Shown here: positions 1 to 7,436 of the stretch, piece by piece
Layout: each line of letters begins with the position of its first letter
How positions within the stretch are numbered: the first letter of the stretch is position 1
NCBI GenBank assembly: GCA_021738105.1
Contig: JAIPCS010000001.1
Location: forward strand, 1 to 60,808
Origin: Sulfuritalea sp.
Lineage (GTDB): Bacteria > Pseudomonadota > Gammaproteobacteria > Burkholderiales > Rhodocyclaceae
DNA: 60,808 nucleotides
Direction of reading: 5' to 3'
The notes under the pieces: generated by a model
Told to the model about the DNA's origin: nothing
Databases searched by the model: none
Seen by the model: the letters and a program-made list of their open reading frames with translations, nothing else
Position numbers and translations under genes: made by a program

Positions 1-1227
1 CTCGGACTACCAAATTGGACTCTGTTGCTGGAGCCGGCGGGACGCAATACGGCACCGGCATTGACCGCTGCAGCGCTTTACGCGACACGCGATGGCACCG
101 ACCCGGTGTTGCTTGCGACTCCGGCGGATCATCATGTGCGCAATGCCGATGCGTTCAGGGCTGCGGTATTGCGCGGGTTGCCGGATGCCGAGCGCGGATC
201 TGTGGTGACCTTCGGCATCGTACCGGACCGTCCCGAGACGGGATACGGTTACATTGAAGTAAAAGTCGGCGCTGGTGATGCGGCGACCGAGGCATCGATG
301 GCGCTTGTGGCTTTCCGCGAAAAGCCGGATGCGGCAACGGCCGAAACCTATGTGAACGGCGGCCACCATTTCTGGAACAGCGGCATCTTCATGTTGCGCG
401 CGTCGGTTTGGATAAATGCCATGGGCCACTTCGCGCCAGAGATCCTTGCCGCTTGTCGCAAGGCAGTGGACGCTGCGAAGGATGATGGCGACTTTGTCCG
501 CCTCGATGTCGCTGCTTTCACCGCCTCTCCCTCCGATTCAATCGACTATGCCGTGATGGAAAGACTCCCGGAATCGACTGAGTTTGGAATCCCGTGTCGC
601 GTGGTTCCGCTCGACGTCGGCTGGTCCGACGTCGGTGCCTGGGACGCGTTGTGGCAGGCCATCGCCCGCGATACCGACGACAATGCCGTGAAGGGTGATG
701 TCTGGCTCGAAGACTCGCACGGCAATCTGGTAATCGCCGAACACGGACTGGTCGCCTGCATCGGTTGCGAAGACATGGTGGTGGTGGAAACGGCGGACGC
801 GGTTTTGATTGCACCCAAGTCGCGCACGCAGGAGGTCAAGACCATCGTCAGCCGCCTCAAGGCAGCCGGCCGCAGCGAAATCGATTTGCACCGCAAGGTA
901 CATCGGCCCTGGGGCTGGTACGACGGCATCGACAGCGGCGAGCGGTTTTTGGTGAAACGCATCGTCGTGAATCCCGGTGCCACGTTATCTTTGCAAATGC
1001 ATCATCATCGTGCCGAGCATTGGGTGGTGGTGCGCGGCACGGCCAAGGTGACGTGCGGCGAGGAAATCATATTGCTCGGCGAGAACGAATCAACTTACAT
1101 CCCGCTGGGCGTGAAGCACCGGCTGGAGAATCCCGGGCAGATTCCGCTTGAAATCATCGAGGTGCAATCGGGCAGCTATCTGGGCGAGGACGATATCGTG
1201 CGCTTTGAAGATAACTATGGCCGATAG
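1..1227 (+). CDS. manC: Mannose-1-phosphate guanylyltransferase / mannose-6-phosphate isomerase, 5' partial
   Basis: Bifunctional enzyme making GDP-mannose, the precursor of GDP-fucose and mannose-containing glycans. The frame is open from base 1, so the start and the N-terminal nucleotide-binding signature lie outside the window. The visible part opens with the conserved LLEPAGRNTAPA stretch and has the FREKP sugar-nucleotide motif near base 315. The C-terminal type-II isomerase cupin begins near HRPWGWY (about base 900) and carries the metal-binding QMHHHRAEHW segment near base 1000. The product feeds gmd and fcl downstream, although a toxin-antitoxin pair now separates them. Family assignment is secure; only the true start is unknown. 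Confidence 0.96.
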   Translation, partial: LGLPNWTLLLEPAGRNTAPALTAAALYATRDGTDPVLLATPADHHVRNADAFRAAVLRGLPDAERGSVVTFGIVPDRPETGYGYIEVKVGAGDAATEASMALVAFREKPDAATAETYVNGGHHFWNSGIFMLRASVWINAMGHFAPEILAACRKAVDAAKDDGDFVRLDVAAFTASPSDSIDYAVMERLPESTEFGIPCRVVPLDVGWSDVGAWDALWQAIARDTDDNAVKGDVWLEDSHGNLVIAEHGLVACIGCEDMVVVETADAVLIAPKSRTQEVKTIVSRLKAAGRSEIDLHRKVHRPWGWYDGIDSGERFLVKRIVVNPGATLSLQMHHHRAEHWVVVRGTAKVTCGEEIILLGENESTYIPLGVKHRLENPGQIPLEIIEVQSGSYLGEDDIVRFEDNYGR

Positions 1228-1303
1228 GTTTCCCCTCCGATCAATGCCTTGACGTGGTACGTGTATCATGTTGATGCTTTGATGCTCGAACCGAGGTGAC
1301 AAG

Positions 1304-1570
1304 ATGCGCACTACGCTGACACTGGACGACCCTCTGGCGAAAGAACTTAAGAAGCTTGCCATTGAAACCGGCCAGCCATTCAAGAGGGTTGTGAATGAAA
1401 CTTTGCGTGCCGGATTACGCGGGCGGAACGCGCCACCGCGCCGTGCCTACCGCCTGACCCCGGCAGCCATGGGTGTGCCTAGGCCAGGCGTCGATCTCGG
1501 CAAGGTCTTGCAACTGGCCGATCAACTGGAAGATGGGGCAATCAGCGCGAAGCTGGAGCAACGCAAGTGA
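1304..1570 (+). CDS. Ribbon-helix-helix antitoxin, VapB-like
   Basis: An 88-residue protein that starts MRTTLTLDDPLAKELKKLA, the usual N-terminal strand and helix of a small RHH DNA-binding antitoxin. The stop overlaps the GTG start of the PIN-domain gene by four bases (GTGA), the normal translational coupling of VapBC pairs. By family knowledge it binds the toxin and represses the pair's own promoter; a TTGACG hexamer at 1249-1254 could be a -35 box, but no good -10 box is visible. The pair sits between manC and gmd and looks like a later insertion into the GDP-fucose genes. The function is inferred from fold and partner. Confidence 0.85.
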   Translation: MRTTLTLDDPLAKELKKLAIETGQPFKRVVNETLRAGLRGRNAPPRRAYRLTPAAMGVPRPGVDLGKVLQLADQLEDGAISAKLEQRK

Positions 1571-2007
1571 TTGTGGTGGATGCCAATCTGCTGATTTATG
1601 CGGTCAATATGAATTTGCCTCAACACAAGCAGGCTAGGGCCTGGTGGGAGGGGGCGCTGTCCGGAGCCGGTGACGTGGGATTGCCGTGGGTGTCGTTGAT
1701 GGCTTTTCTGCGCATATGCACCAATCCGCGAATATTCGAAAGCCCGTTGAGTCCGGAACAGGCGACGGGTTTTATTGACGAATGGCTCGACCGGCCGAAT
1801 GTCAGCGCCGTCGCGCCCGGCCCGGCGCACTGGGCTATCCTCAAGAACCTGCTACGGCAGGCGGGCACCGCCGCAAACCTGACCACCGACGCACACATCG
1901 CCGCGCTGGCTTTGGAGCACGGCTGTACTGTCTGTTCCGCTGACAACGACTTCAAGCGTTTTCCGGGCGTGACGCATATCAATCCATTGGCCGGCACTGG
2001 TCGATAA
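1567..2007 (+). CDS. PIN-domain toxin, VapC-like ribonuclease
   Basis: A 146-residue PIN-domain protein. It begins [14 protein letters not shown] with the first acidic residue of the PIN active site (VDAN) near residue 4. Later acidic residues are visible in [15 protein letters not shown] and [12 protein letters not shown] (TTDAHIAA and SADNDF are the classic C-terminal motifs). Family members cut RNA and are neutralised by the antitoxin encoded just upstream. The GTG start is chosen because it overlaps the antitoxin stop by four bases. It has no evident role in glycan synthesis and may simply stabilise the island. Confidence 0.88.
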   Translation: MIVVDANLLIYAVNMNLPQHKQARAWWEGALSGAGDVGLPWVSLMAFLRICTNPRIFESPLSPEQATGFIDEWLDRPNVSAVAPGPAHWAILKNLLRQAGTAANLTTDAHIAALALEHGCTVCSADNDFKRFPGVTHINPLAGTGR

Positions 2008-2023
2008 CTCACCTTACCTTGTC

Positions 2024-3118
2024 ATGACAACCTCGAACAAGACTGCTCTCATCACCGGCGTTACCGGCCAGGACGGCGCCTATCTCGCCGAGTTCCTGCT
2101 CGACAAGGGCTACGACGTGCATGGCATCAAGCGCCGCACCTCGTTGTTCAATACCGACCGCATCGACCATCTATACCAGGATCCGCACGAGAAAAACCGG
2201 AGGTTCGTCCTCCATCACGGCGACATGACCGACAGTTCGAGCCTGGTACGCATCATTCAGCAGGTGCAGCCCGACGAAATCTACAACCTCGCTGCGCAAA
2301 GCCACGTTGCAGTGAGCTTCGAGGAACCCGAATACACCGCCAACTCTGATGCCCTCGGCGCTCTGCGCATACTGGAAGCGATGCGCATCCTCGGCATGGA
2401 GAAAAAGACCCGCTTCTATCAGGCCAGCACGTCTGAACTGTTCGGCCTGGTACAGGAAACGCCGCAGAAGGAGACCACGCCCTTCTATCCGCGCAGTCCC
2501 TACGCGGTGGCCAAGCTCTATGCTTATTGGATCACGGTGAACTATCGCGAGGCCTATGGCATGTATGCCTGCAACGGCATCCTGTTCAACCACGAAAGCC
2601 CTGTTCGAGGCGAGACTTTCGTCACGCGCAAGATCACCCGCGCCTTGGCGCGAATCAAACTCGGCCTGCAGGACTGTCTGTTTCTCGGCAATCTGGATTC
2701 GAAACGCGACTGGGGGCACGCTCGCGACTACATAGAGATGCAATGGCTGATGCTGCAGCAGGAGCAACCGGAGGATTACGTTATCGCCACCGGGGTGCAG
2801 TACAGCGTGCGCGATTTTGTCGATGCGGCGGCAGCGGAAATTGGCATTGCCGTGGAATGGCGCGGCACGGGCGAGGATGAAAAGGGCTACGACGCGCAGG
2901 GCAACTGCATCGTACAGGTCGATCCGCGCTACTTCCGCCCGACGGAAGTCGAAACCCTGCTCGGCGACGCGACCAAGGCACGCGAAAAACTGGGATGGAC
3001 GCCAAGAATAAGCTTCGCCGAGCTTGTCGCCGAAATGGTGCGTGAGGACCTGAAGGCGGCCGAGCGCGACGAACTGGTCAAAAAGCATGGCTACCAGGCC
3101 ATGGATCGCCACGAGTAA
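2024..3118 (+). CDS. gmd: GDP-mannose 4,6-dehydratase
   Basis: A 364-residue extended SDR that converts GDP-D-mannose to GDP-4-keto-6-deoxy-D-mannose. The NAD(P) loop [14 protein letters not shown] is near residue 13, the catalytic YxxxK appears as [12 protein letters not shown], and the Gmd-specific [16 protein letters not shown] stretch is intact. Length matches the family. The stop codon TAA shares its last A with the ATG of fcl (TAATG), so the two are coupled. A degraded second gmd copy lies at 6899-6990. Confidence 0.97.
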   Translation: MTTSNKTALITGVTGQDGAYLAEFLLDKGYDVHGIKRRTSLFNTDRIDHLYQDPHEKNRRFVLHHGDMTDSSSLVRIIQQVQPDEIYNLAAQSHVAVSFEEPEYTANSDALGALRILEAMRILGMEKKTRFYQASTSELFGLVQETPQKETTPFYPRSPYAVAKLYAYWITVNYREAYGMYACNGILFNHESPVRGETFVTRKITRALARIKLGLQDCLFLGNLDSKRDWGHARDYIEMQWLMLQQEQPEDYVIATGVQYSVRDFVDAAAAEIGIAVEWRGTGEDEKGYDAQGNCIVQVDPRYFRPTEVETLLGDATKAREKLGWTPRISFAELVAEMVREDLKAAERDELVKKHGYQAMDRHE

Positions 3119-4050
3119 TGGATCGCGCTGCAAAAATTTACGTCGCCGGCCATCGCGGCATGGTCGGCTCCGCCCTCGTTCGCCGTCTCGAGCAAGCGGG
3201 TTACAGCAACTTCCTCGTTCGCACCCATGGCGAATTGGATCTGCTGGACCAGGCAGCAACGCATGCCTTTCTGGCGCAGGAACAGCCCGACTTCATTTTC
3301 ATTGCTGCGGCCATCGTCGGCGGCATCCAGGCCAACAACACATTCCGGGCCGATTTCATTTACCAGAACCTGATGGTCGAGGCCAACCTGATTCACGGTG
3401 CTTGGCTCGCCGGGGTACAGCGTTTGTGCTTTCTCGGCTCGAGTTGCATTTATCCGCGCGACTGCCCGCAGCCGATCAAGGAAGACTATCTTCTCACCGG
3501 TCCGCTGGAGCCGACCAACGAGCCTTACGCGATCGCCAAGATTTCCGGCATCAAGCTCTGTGAAAGCTACAACCGACAGCACGGCACGAGTTACTTCTCG
3601 GTCATGCCGACCAATCTGTACGGTCCCAACGACAATTACGACCTGGCCAACAGTCACGCCTTGCCCGCACTGATTCGCAAGGCGCACGAAGCCAAGCAGC
3701 GCGGCGACAGTGAACTCGTGGTCTGGGGCAGCGGCAAGCCGATGCGGGAATTCCTTTATGTCGATGATCTGGCGGATGCCTGCGTCTTCCTCATGGAAAA
3801 GGGAGTCACCGATGGTTTCTACAACATCGGCACCGGCGAGGACGTCACCATTCGCGAACTTGCAGAGACCGTCATGGAAGTGGTCGGCTTTGGCGGACGC
3901 ATCGCGTTCGACAGCACCAAGCCGGACGGCACGCCGCGCAAGCTGCTCGACGTGAGCCGCATGCGTGACGTCGGCTGGCAAGCGCGCACCCCGCTGCGTG
4001 AAGGCATTGCGCAAGCCTATCGGGATTTTCTGGCGCGACATGCCGGCTGA
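3118..4050 (+). CDS. fcl: GDP-L-fucose synthase
   Basis: A 310-residue SDR epimerase/reductase that turns GDP-4-keto-6-deoxymannose into GDP-L-fucose. The nucleotide loop is [14 protein letters not shown] near residue 12. LGSSCIYP is followed by the catalytic YAIAK segment, and the family signature [12 protein letters not shown] is present. It overlaps gmd by one base and overlaps the next reading frame by 11 bases. With manC and gmd it completes the supply of GDP-fucose for the island's glycosyltransferases. Confidence 0.97.
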   Translation: MDRAAKIYVAGHRGMVGSALVRRLEQAGYSNFLVRTHGELDLLDQAATHAFLAQEQPDFIFIAAAIVGGIQANNTFRADFIYQNLMVEANLIHGAWLAGVQRLCFLGSSCIYPRDCPQPIKEDYLLTGPLEPTNEPYAIAKISGIKLCESYNRQHGTSYFSVMPTNLYGPNDNYDLANSHALPALIRKAHEAKQRGDSELVVWGSGKPMREFLYVDDLADACVFLMEKGVTDGFYNIGTGEDVTIRELAETVMEVVGFGGRIAFDSTKPDGTPRKLLDVSRMRDVGWQARTPLREGIAQAYRDFLARHAG

Positions 4051-4921
4051 CCGCCGGCATCAAGGCGAGCACTTGCGCCCGGCTTTCCGCTTGTTTATTG
4101 CAGTGCTCGCCATGGTTGTGGCCACGTCGGTTCCGGCCGCCGTGTCGCCAGCGCCGACTTTGCTGCTTGCCGACCGCTATAGCGACGATATCGATGTCTC
4201 GCGCTACTGGGTCAGCGAGAAACTCGACGGCGTGCGGGCCAGCTGGGATGGCAAGATCCTGCGCTTTCGCAGCGGCAATCCGGTTCCAGCACCGCCGTGG
4301 TTCGTCGATGCCTTGCCCAAACAGCCGCTGGACGGCGAGCTTTGGCTCAAACGTGGCGGCTTCGATCAACTCTCGGCCATTGTTCGTCGCCAGGCGCCGG
4401 ATGATATCGAGTGGCGTCGTGTGCGCTACATGATCTTCGAACTGCCGGATGCTGCCGGCAGCTTTGGCGAACGCTTCGAGCGGATCAAGGTGGTGGTCGC
4501 CGCGGCCCGGCAGCCCTGGCTGCAAGCCGTTCCCCAATTTCGCCTGGCAGACAGCGCCGCACTGCAGAAAATGCTGCGCGACATCGTCCGCCAGGGCGGT
4601 GAAGGGCTGATGCTGCACCGCGCCGATGCCGCCTACGAAACCGGGCGCTCCCGCGCCTTGCTCAAGCTGACCCCGTGGCTGGATGCCGAGGCAACGGTTA
4701 TTTCCCACCTGCCCGGTAAAGGCAAATACGCCGGCATGCTCGGCGCCCTGCGCATGGAAATGCCCGACGGCCGTCGCTTTTCGCTGGGCAGCGGCCTGAG
4801 CGACGCCCTGCGTCACAATCCGCCGCCGCTCGGCACGCTCGTCACTTACCGCTATCGCGAACTGACGAAAAACGGAATGCCGCGTTTCCCGAGGTATCTG
4901 CGGCTGCGTGATAAGCTTTGA
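4040..4921 (+). CDS. Small ATP-dependent DNA ligase with signal peptide (LigE-like)
   Basis: A 293-residue minimal ATP-dependent DNA ligase. Motif I is EKLDGVR with the AMP-accepting lysine at about residue 61, DGELW fits motif III, EGLMLHR motif IV and LKLTPW motif V, so the enzyme looks active. The ATG at 4040 gives a basic N-terminus followed by a hydrophobic run ([17 protein letters not shown]) that reads as a signal peptide, as expected for the periplasmic Lig E group of proteobacteria. In that group a role in DNA uptake or biofilm DNA has been proposed. It begins inside the end of fcl. It has no obvious biochemical link to sugar synthesis. Confidence 0.88.
   Translation: MPADRRHQGEHLRPAFRLFIAVLAMVVATSVPAAVSPAPTLLLADRYSDDIDVSRYWVSEKLDGVRASWDGKILRFRSGNPVPAPPWFVDALPKQPLDGELWLKRGGFDQLSAIVRRQAPDDIEWRRVRYMIFELPDAAGSFGERFERIKVVVAAARQPWLQAVPQFRLADSAALQKMLRDIVRQGGEGLMLHRADAAYETGRSRALLKLTPWLDAEATVISHLPGKGKYAGMLGALRMEMPDGRRFSLGSGLSDALRHNPPPLGTLVTYRYRELTKNGMPRFPRYLRLRDKL
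4136..4160 (+). repeat. 25-bp exact direct repeat, copy 1
   Basis: Twenty-five bases inside the signal-peptide region of the ligase gene are identical to 56016-56040, in the gap before the KdsB-like gene. The flanks on both sides differ. The repeat may be a scar of recombination or of local sequence transfer; a chance match of this length is unlikely in 60 kb. Confidence 0.7.
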
Positions 4922-4934
4922 CACTTTTGTGTGA

Positions 4935-5375
4935 GTGAATAATTACGTGGAAAACAAGTCTGACGTGCGTTGGCAGCAGCGTTTATCAAATTTTCAGCGC
5001 GCCTTCGGTAGCCTGGCCGATGCGGTGGCCCTTGCCCGCACGCGCCCGTTGTCAGACCTCGAAAAGCAGGGCCTCATTCAGGCATTCGAATTTACCCACG
5101 AACTCGCTTGGAACGTCATACGCGATTACTTCGCCTATCAGGGCAATACGGCCATTACAGGATCGCGAGATGCTGTGCGCGAAGCGTTCAGCAAGGGATT
5201 ATTGGAAGACGGCGAAGGATGGATGGAGATGATACGCAGCCGGAACCTAACGTCCCACACTTACAATCAGGCGGTCGCGGATGAAATTGCCGGGCGGATC
5301 ACCGACGCGTACTTCATGCTTTTTGAGGTGTTTCTGGCACGAATGACCAATCTGGCACAAGACGGCAATACATAG
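4935..5375 (+). CDS. HI0074-family nucleotidyltransferase substrate-binding / HEPN protein
   Basis: A 146-residue helical protein of the HI0074 (HEPN-like) family. The RNLTSH segment matches the R-x4-6-H motif of HEPN ribonucleases, and the FEFTHELAWNVIRDY stretch is typical of the family. It pairs with the minimal nucleotidyltransferase two bases downstream. Known relatives act as toxin (HEPN) and antitoxin (nucleotidyltransferase) in HepT-MntA type systems; here that role is inferred. A GTG codon is taken as start because the upstream alternative runs at once into a stop. The pair lies next to the VapBC-bearing end of the island, outside the sugar genes. Confidence 0.82.
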   Translation: MNNYVENKSDVRWQQRLSNFQRAFGSLADAVALARTRPLSDLEKQGLIQAFEFTHELAWNVIRDYFAYQGNTAITGSRDAVREAFSKGLLEDGEGWMEMIRSRNLTSHTYNQAVADEIAGRITDAYFMLFEVFLARMTNLAQDGNT

Positions 5376-5377
5376 TC

Positions 5378-5710
5378 ATGCCCTACGGCTTGCCCGACCC
5401 GGTCGTCGAAAAACTGAGAGGCGTATTCAAGCAGTACCCACAAGTCAGCCGTGTCAGCTTGTATGGTTCCCGCGCCAAGGGTAACTTTCAGCCCGGCTCC
5501 GATATCGATCTATGCGTCGAAGGGAATGTTCTGACCCTGGCGGATTTGTTCGAGATCGAGAACCGGATCGATGACCTCCTGCTGCCGTGGAAAGTTGATT
5601 TGTCGCTGAGGCACGGAATTCATAACCCGGAGTTGCTCGAGCATATTGACCGAGTAGGGGTGAAATTGTTTGAGGCTGATTCGTCGCGCGCCCTTTCGGC
5701 AAATAGCTGA
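5378..5710 (+). CDS. Minimal nucleotidyltransferase (HI0073/MntA-like)
   Basis: A 110-residue protein with the polymerase-beta superfamily signature: GSRAKGNFQPGSDIDLCVEG near residues 28-47, giving GS followed by the paired aspartates of the metal site. A third acidic residue is present in WKVDLSL. In related pairs the nucleotidyltransferase adds AMP to the HEPN partner and silences it. It follows the HEPN-like gene by two bases, so the two are almost certainly co-transcribed. No target is evident. Confidence 0.85.
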   Translation: MPYGLPDPVVEKLRGVFKQYPQVSRVSLYGSRAKGNFQPGSDIDLCVEGNVLTLADLFEIENRIDDLLLPWKVDLSLRHGIHNPELLEHIDRVGVKLFEADSSRALSANS

Positions 5711-5755
5711 AGGCCATAGAGCCAAAGATCACACCTGAAAGGCAAGCGACACCAA

Positions 5756-5781
5756 TAGGCAACAACAGTAGGCAACAACAG
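5756..5781 (+). repeat. Two tandem copies of a 13-bp unit
   Basis: The unit TAGGCAACAACAG occurs twice head to tail, ending four bases before the putative -35 box of the MarR-EPS gene. It could be an upstream regulator site or a replication slippage product. Confidence 0.75.
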
Positions 5782-5785
5782 TAAC

Positions 5786-5814
5786 TTGCCAATACCGGGC
5801 CAGTCCTGTAAACT
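5786..5814 (+). promoter_or_regulatory. Putative sigma-70 promoter for the MarR-EPS/rfaH pair
   Basis: TTGCCA at 5786-5791 and TAAACT at 5809-5814 are separated by exactly 17 bases, which suits a vegetative promoter (5/6 and 4/6 matches to consensus). Transcription would start near 5820, inside the palindrome at 5815-5835. The leader before the ATG at 5833 would be only about a dozen bases and has no clear Shine-Dalgarno. This is a prediction from sequence only. Confidence 0.55.
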
Positions 5815-5835
5815 CATGTTCAATCTTTGAACATG
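5815..5835. promoter_or_regulatory. Perfect palindrome, candidate MarR operator
   Basis: Nine-base arms CATGTTCAA and TTGAACATG flank a TCT centre. The right arm contains the ATG start codon of the MarR-type regulator gene, and the left arm begins one base after the predicted -10 box. A MarR dimer bound here would block transcription initiation, so the regulator probably controls itself and the coupled rfaH gene. No second copy of this palindrome was noticed in the window. Confidence 0.65.
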
Positions 5836-6189
5836 TCCTTCCGGCCACGGTTTATTGTGTCTCCCGATCCCCACCACTACAAGCTGCTGAAACTTATCGA
5901 GGCCAACCCGGCCATTCAGCAGCGGGACATGGCTAAGGCGATGGGCGTCAGCTTGGGAAAAACCAACTATTGCCTCAAGGCGCTGATGCAGAAGGGTCTC
6001 GTAAAGATGGATAACTTCCGCCGCGCAGACAACAAGCTCGCCTACAGCTATCTGCTTACTCCCAGTGGCATCGAGGAAAAAGCCCGACTTACAGTCAGTT
6101 TTCTCAAATACAAAGTCGCCGAGTACGAAACCATTCGCAATGAGATCGAAGAGTTGCGGCGCGAAGCGAAAAAAAAGTCGACGGTATGA
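5833..6189 (+). CDS. MarR-family EPS-associated transcriptional regulator
   Basis: A 118-residue winged-helix protein. The helix-turn-helix runs through IQQRDMAKAMGVSLGKTNYCLKALMQKGLVKM, followed by a wing containing NKLAYSYLLTPSGIEEKA and a C-terminal coiled coil. This matches the EPS-associated MarR family that sits at the head of exopolysaccharide loci. The ATG at 5833 is preferred; a TTG six bases upstream is possible. The start codon lies in a perfect palindrome, which suggests autoregulation. The stop overlaps the next ATG by four bases, coupling it to the RfaH-type antiterminator. Confidence 0.88.
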   Translation: MSFRPRFIVSPDPHHYKLLKLIEANPAIQQRDMAKAMGVSLGKTNYCLKALMQKGLVKMDNFRRADNKLAYSYLLTPSGIEEKARLTVSFLKYKVAEYETIRNEIEELRREAKKKSTV

Positions 6190-6701
6190 GTTTGCAAGCC
6201 AGTCCTCCTTGGTATGTTGCCCAGACCAAGCTTCGGCAGGAGCAGATCGCTTCCGACAACCTCGCCCGTCAGGGCTATGTCGTCTATCTGCCGAGGCTCA
6301 AGGTCCTCAAGCGCTTGCGGGGTCGTCAGCAGACGCAGTTTGACCCGTTGTTCCCTCGCTACTTATTCTTTCAGCCGGGTTCGCTGGCCCATTCCATCGC
6401 TCCGGTACGCTCCACTCTGGGGGTCAGCACCATTGTCCGTTTTGGTCATGATCCGGCGGTCATGCGGCCTGAGGTTTTGACCGGCATCCGTGATTTCGAA
6501 GCCCGCCGCAATCGAGCGGACGATCAGGAGATCAGTCCGTTCCAGCCTGGTGAGCGCGTCCGCGTCGCTGAGGGCCCGCTGGCCGGATTGGAGGGGCTGA
6601 TCTCAAATGTTTCTCAGGAGCGGGTGATCGTCCTGATGCAACTCCTCGGTCAGGACACTCGGGTGAGCGTCAGCCATCATCAGTTGCTGGTCGCTCACTG
6701 A
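6186..6701 (+). CDS. rfaH: RfaH-type transcription antiterminator (NusG paralogue)
   Basis: A 171-residue NusG-like protein. The N-terminal NGN domain reads PPWYVAQTKLRQEQIASDNLARQGYVVYLP and ends with DPLFPRYLFFQ; the C-terminal KOW-type domain contains ERVRVAEGPLAGLEGLI. RfaH proteins load on RNA polymerase at an ops site and suppress termination and Rho action in long sugar operons. A JUMPstart/ops-like sequence stands 69-132 bases downstream of this gene (6770-6833). That placement, and the one-directional genes that follow, support control of this island. It overlaps the MarR gene by four bases. Confidence 0.92.
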   Translation: MSLQASPPWYVAQTKLRQEQIASDNLARQGYVVYLPRLKVLKRLRGRQQTQFDPLFPRYLFFQPGSLAHSIAPVRSTLGVSTIVRFGHDPAVMRPEVLTGIRDFEARRNRADDQEISPFQPGERVRVAEGPLAGLEGLISNVSQERVIVLMQLLGQDTRVSVSHHQLLVAH

Positions 6702-6769
6702 TCAGATACTGTGCAATAGAAATGCCCAGCACCCGGATGGTGCCGGATGCGGTAAGCAGGTAGGGTAGA

Positions 6770-6833
6770 AGTGATTTGGTAACAATGTGGCCATCTGCTG
6801 CGCATCTCGGTGCACGGGCATGGCGGTAGCGTG
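6770..6833 (+). promoter_or_regulatory. JUMPstart-like leader with ops element
   Basis: GGCGGTAGCGTG at 6822-6833 is identical to the core of the enterobacterial ops element recognised by RfaH. Upstream, 6770-6793 (AGTGATTTGGTAAC then AATGTGGCCA) matches the first part of the JUMPstart consensus at about 16 of 24 positions, with a spacer roughly 28 bases longer than in E. coli. It is between rfaH and the first glycan-export gene, where such leaders occur. RfaH recruitment is inferred from known biology. Confidence 0.72.
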
Positions 6834-6898
6834 TCCGGCATCAGGAGTGGTGGCCTCCTGATAATCAACAACTTCAACCAGTTGCCAGAAGCTGCGTT

Positions 6899-6990
6899 CT
6901 GGCGCGAATCAAGCTCAGTCCGCAGAACTGTCTGCTGTTCGGCGATCTGGATGCAAATCGAAATTGGGGTCTGCCCGCGATTTCATCGAG
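6899..6990 (+). pseudogene. gmd fossil (internal fragment)
   Basis: Translation from 6899 gives LARIKLSPQNCLLFGDLDAN then RNWG, which aligns with [20 protein letters not shown] and RDWG of the intact gmd gene. After a frame change near 6970 it continues ARDFIE, again matching gmd. Only about 30 codons remain. It lies between the ops element and an H-NS-like gene, so an earlier version of this locus probably had gmd as its first gene here. Confidence 0.8.
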
Positions 6991-7046
6991 AGATAGTTGC
7001 TGATATTGCAATCCTATCCAATAGCGAATTGAAGAAGTTAATAATA

Positions 7047-7376
7047 ATGGGTGTTGAAAGGGAGATCAGCAATCGACTCAAAAAGCCGAGTGACCAAGTC
7101 ATTGTTGAAATGAAAGCTATTGTTGCAAAGCACAGCTTGAAGCTCGAAGACGTGATCGCAAGTGCTGCAAAGAGAAAGTCGAGAAAATTCGCCACCAGAA
7201 AAAGTACAACCAGTAAAACGAAAAAACCTGCAGCCACCGTTGGCAATGTTCCATATCGCCACCCGGGCAACGCTTCCCTCACATGGACTGGCGACTGCGG
7301 GCATCAGCCGCAAGGGGTCAAGGACTGGAGGGCCGCTGGTCACCACATTGGTGAAGCAAGGCTCATCAGCGAGTGA
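7047..7376 (+). CDS. H-NS-family protein, possibly 5'-damaged
   Basis: A 109-residue basic protein with an N-terminal helical part (VEREISNRLKK, IVAKHSLKLEDVIA), a lysine-rich linker and a C-terminal H-NS-type DNA-binding motif, PYRHPGNASLTWTG. The usual GRG core is altered to GDCG. H-NS proteins silence AT-rich acquired DNA. Homology seems to extend upstream of the ATG (ILSNSELKKLII, from about 7011) without a usable start codon, and the frame there runs straight out of the gmd fossil. The 5' end may therefore have been lost. It may be a decayed gene or a shortened functional one. Confidence 0.55.
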   Translation: MGVEREISNRLKKPSDQVIVEMKAIVAKHSLKLEDVIASAAKRKSRKFATRKSTTSKTKKPAATVGNVPYRHPGNASLTWTGDCGHQPQGVKDWRAAGHHIGEARLISE

Positions 7377-7436
7377 ATTTTTTGTTCCAGGCCCCATTAT
7401 CTATGGGGGCTATAGACGGTCCAAAATGGTGATTGA

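Noticed and set aside
6728..6742. Rho-independent terminator after rfaH
   Set aside because: The small GCACC/GGTGC hairpin has only five base pairs and no following T run.
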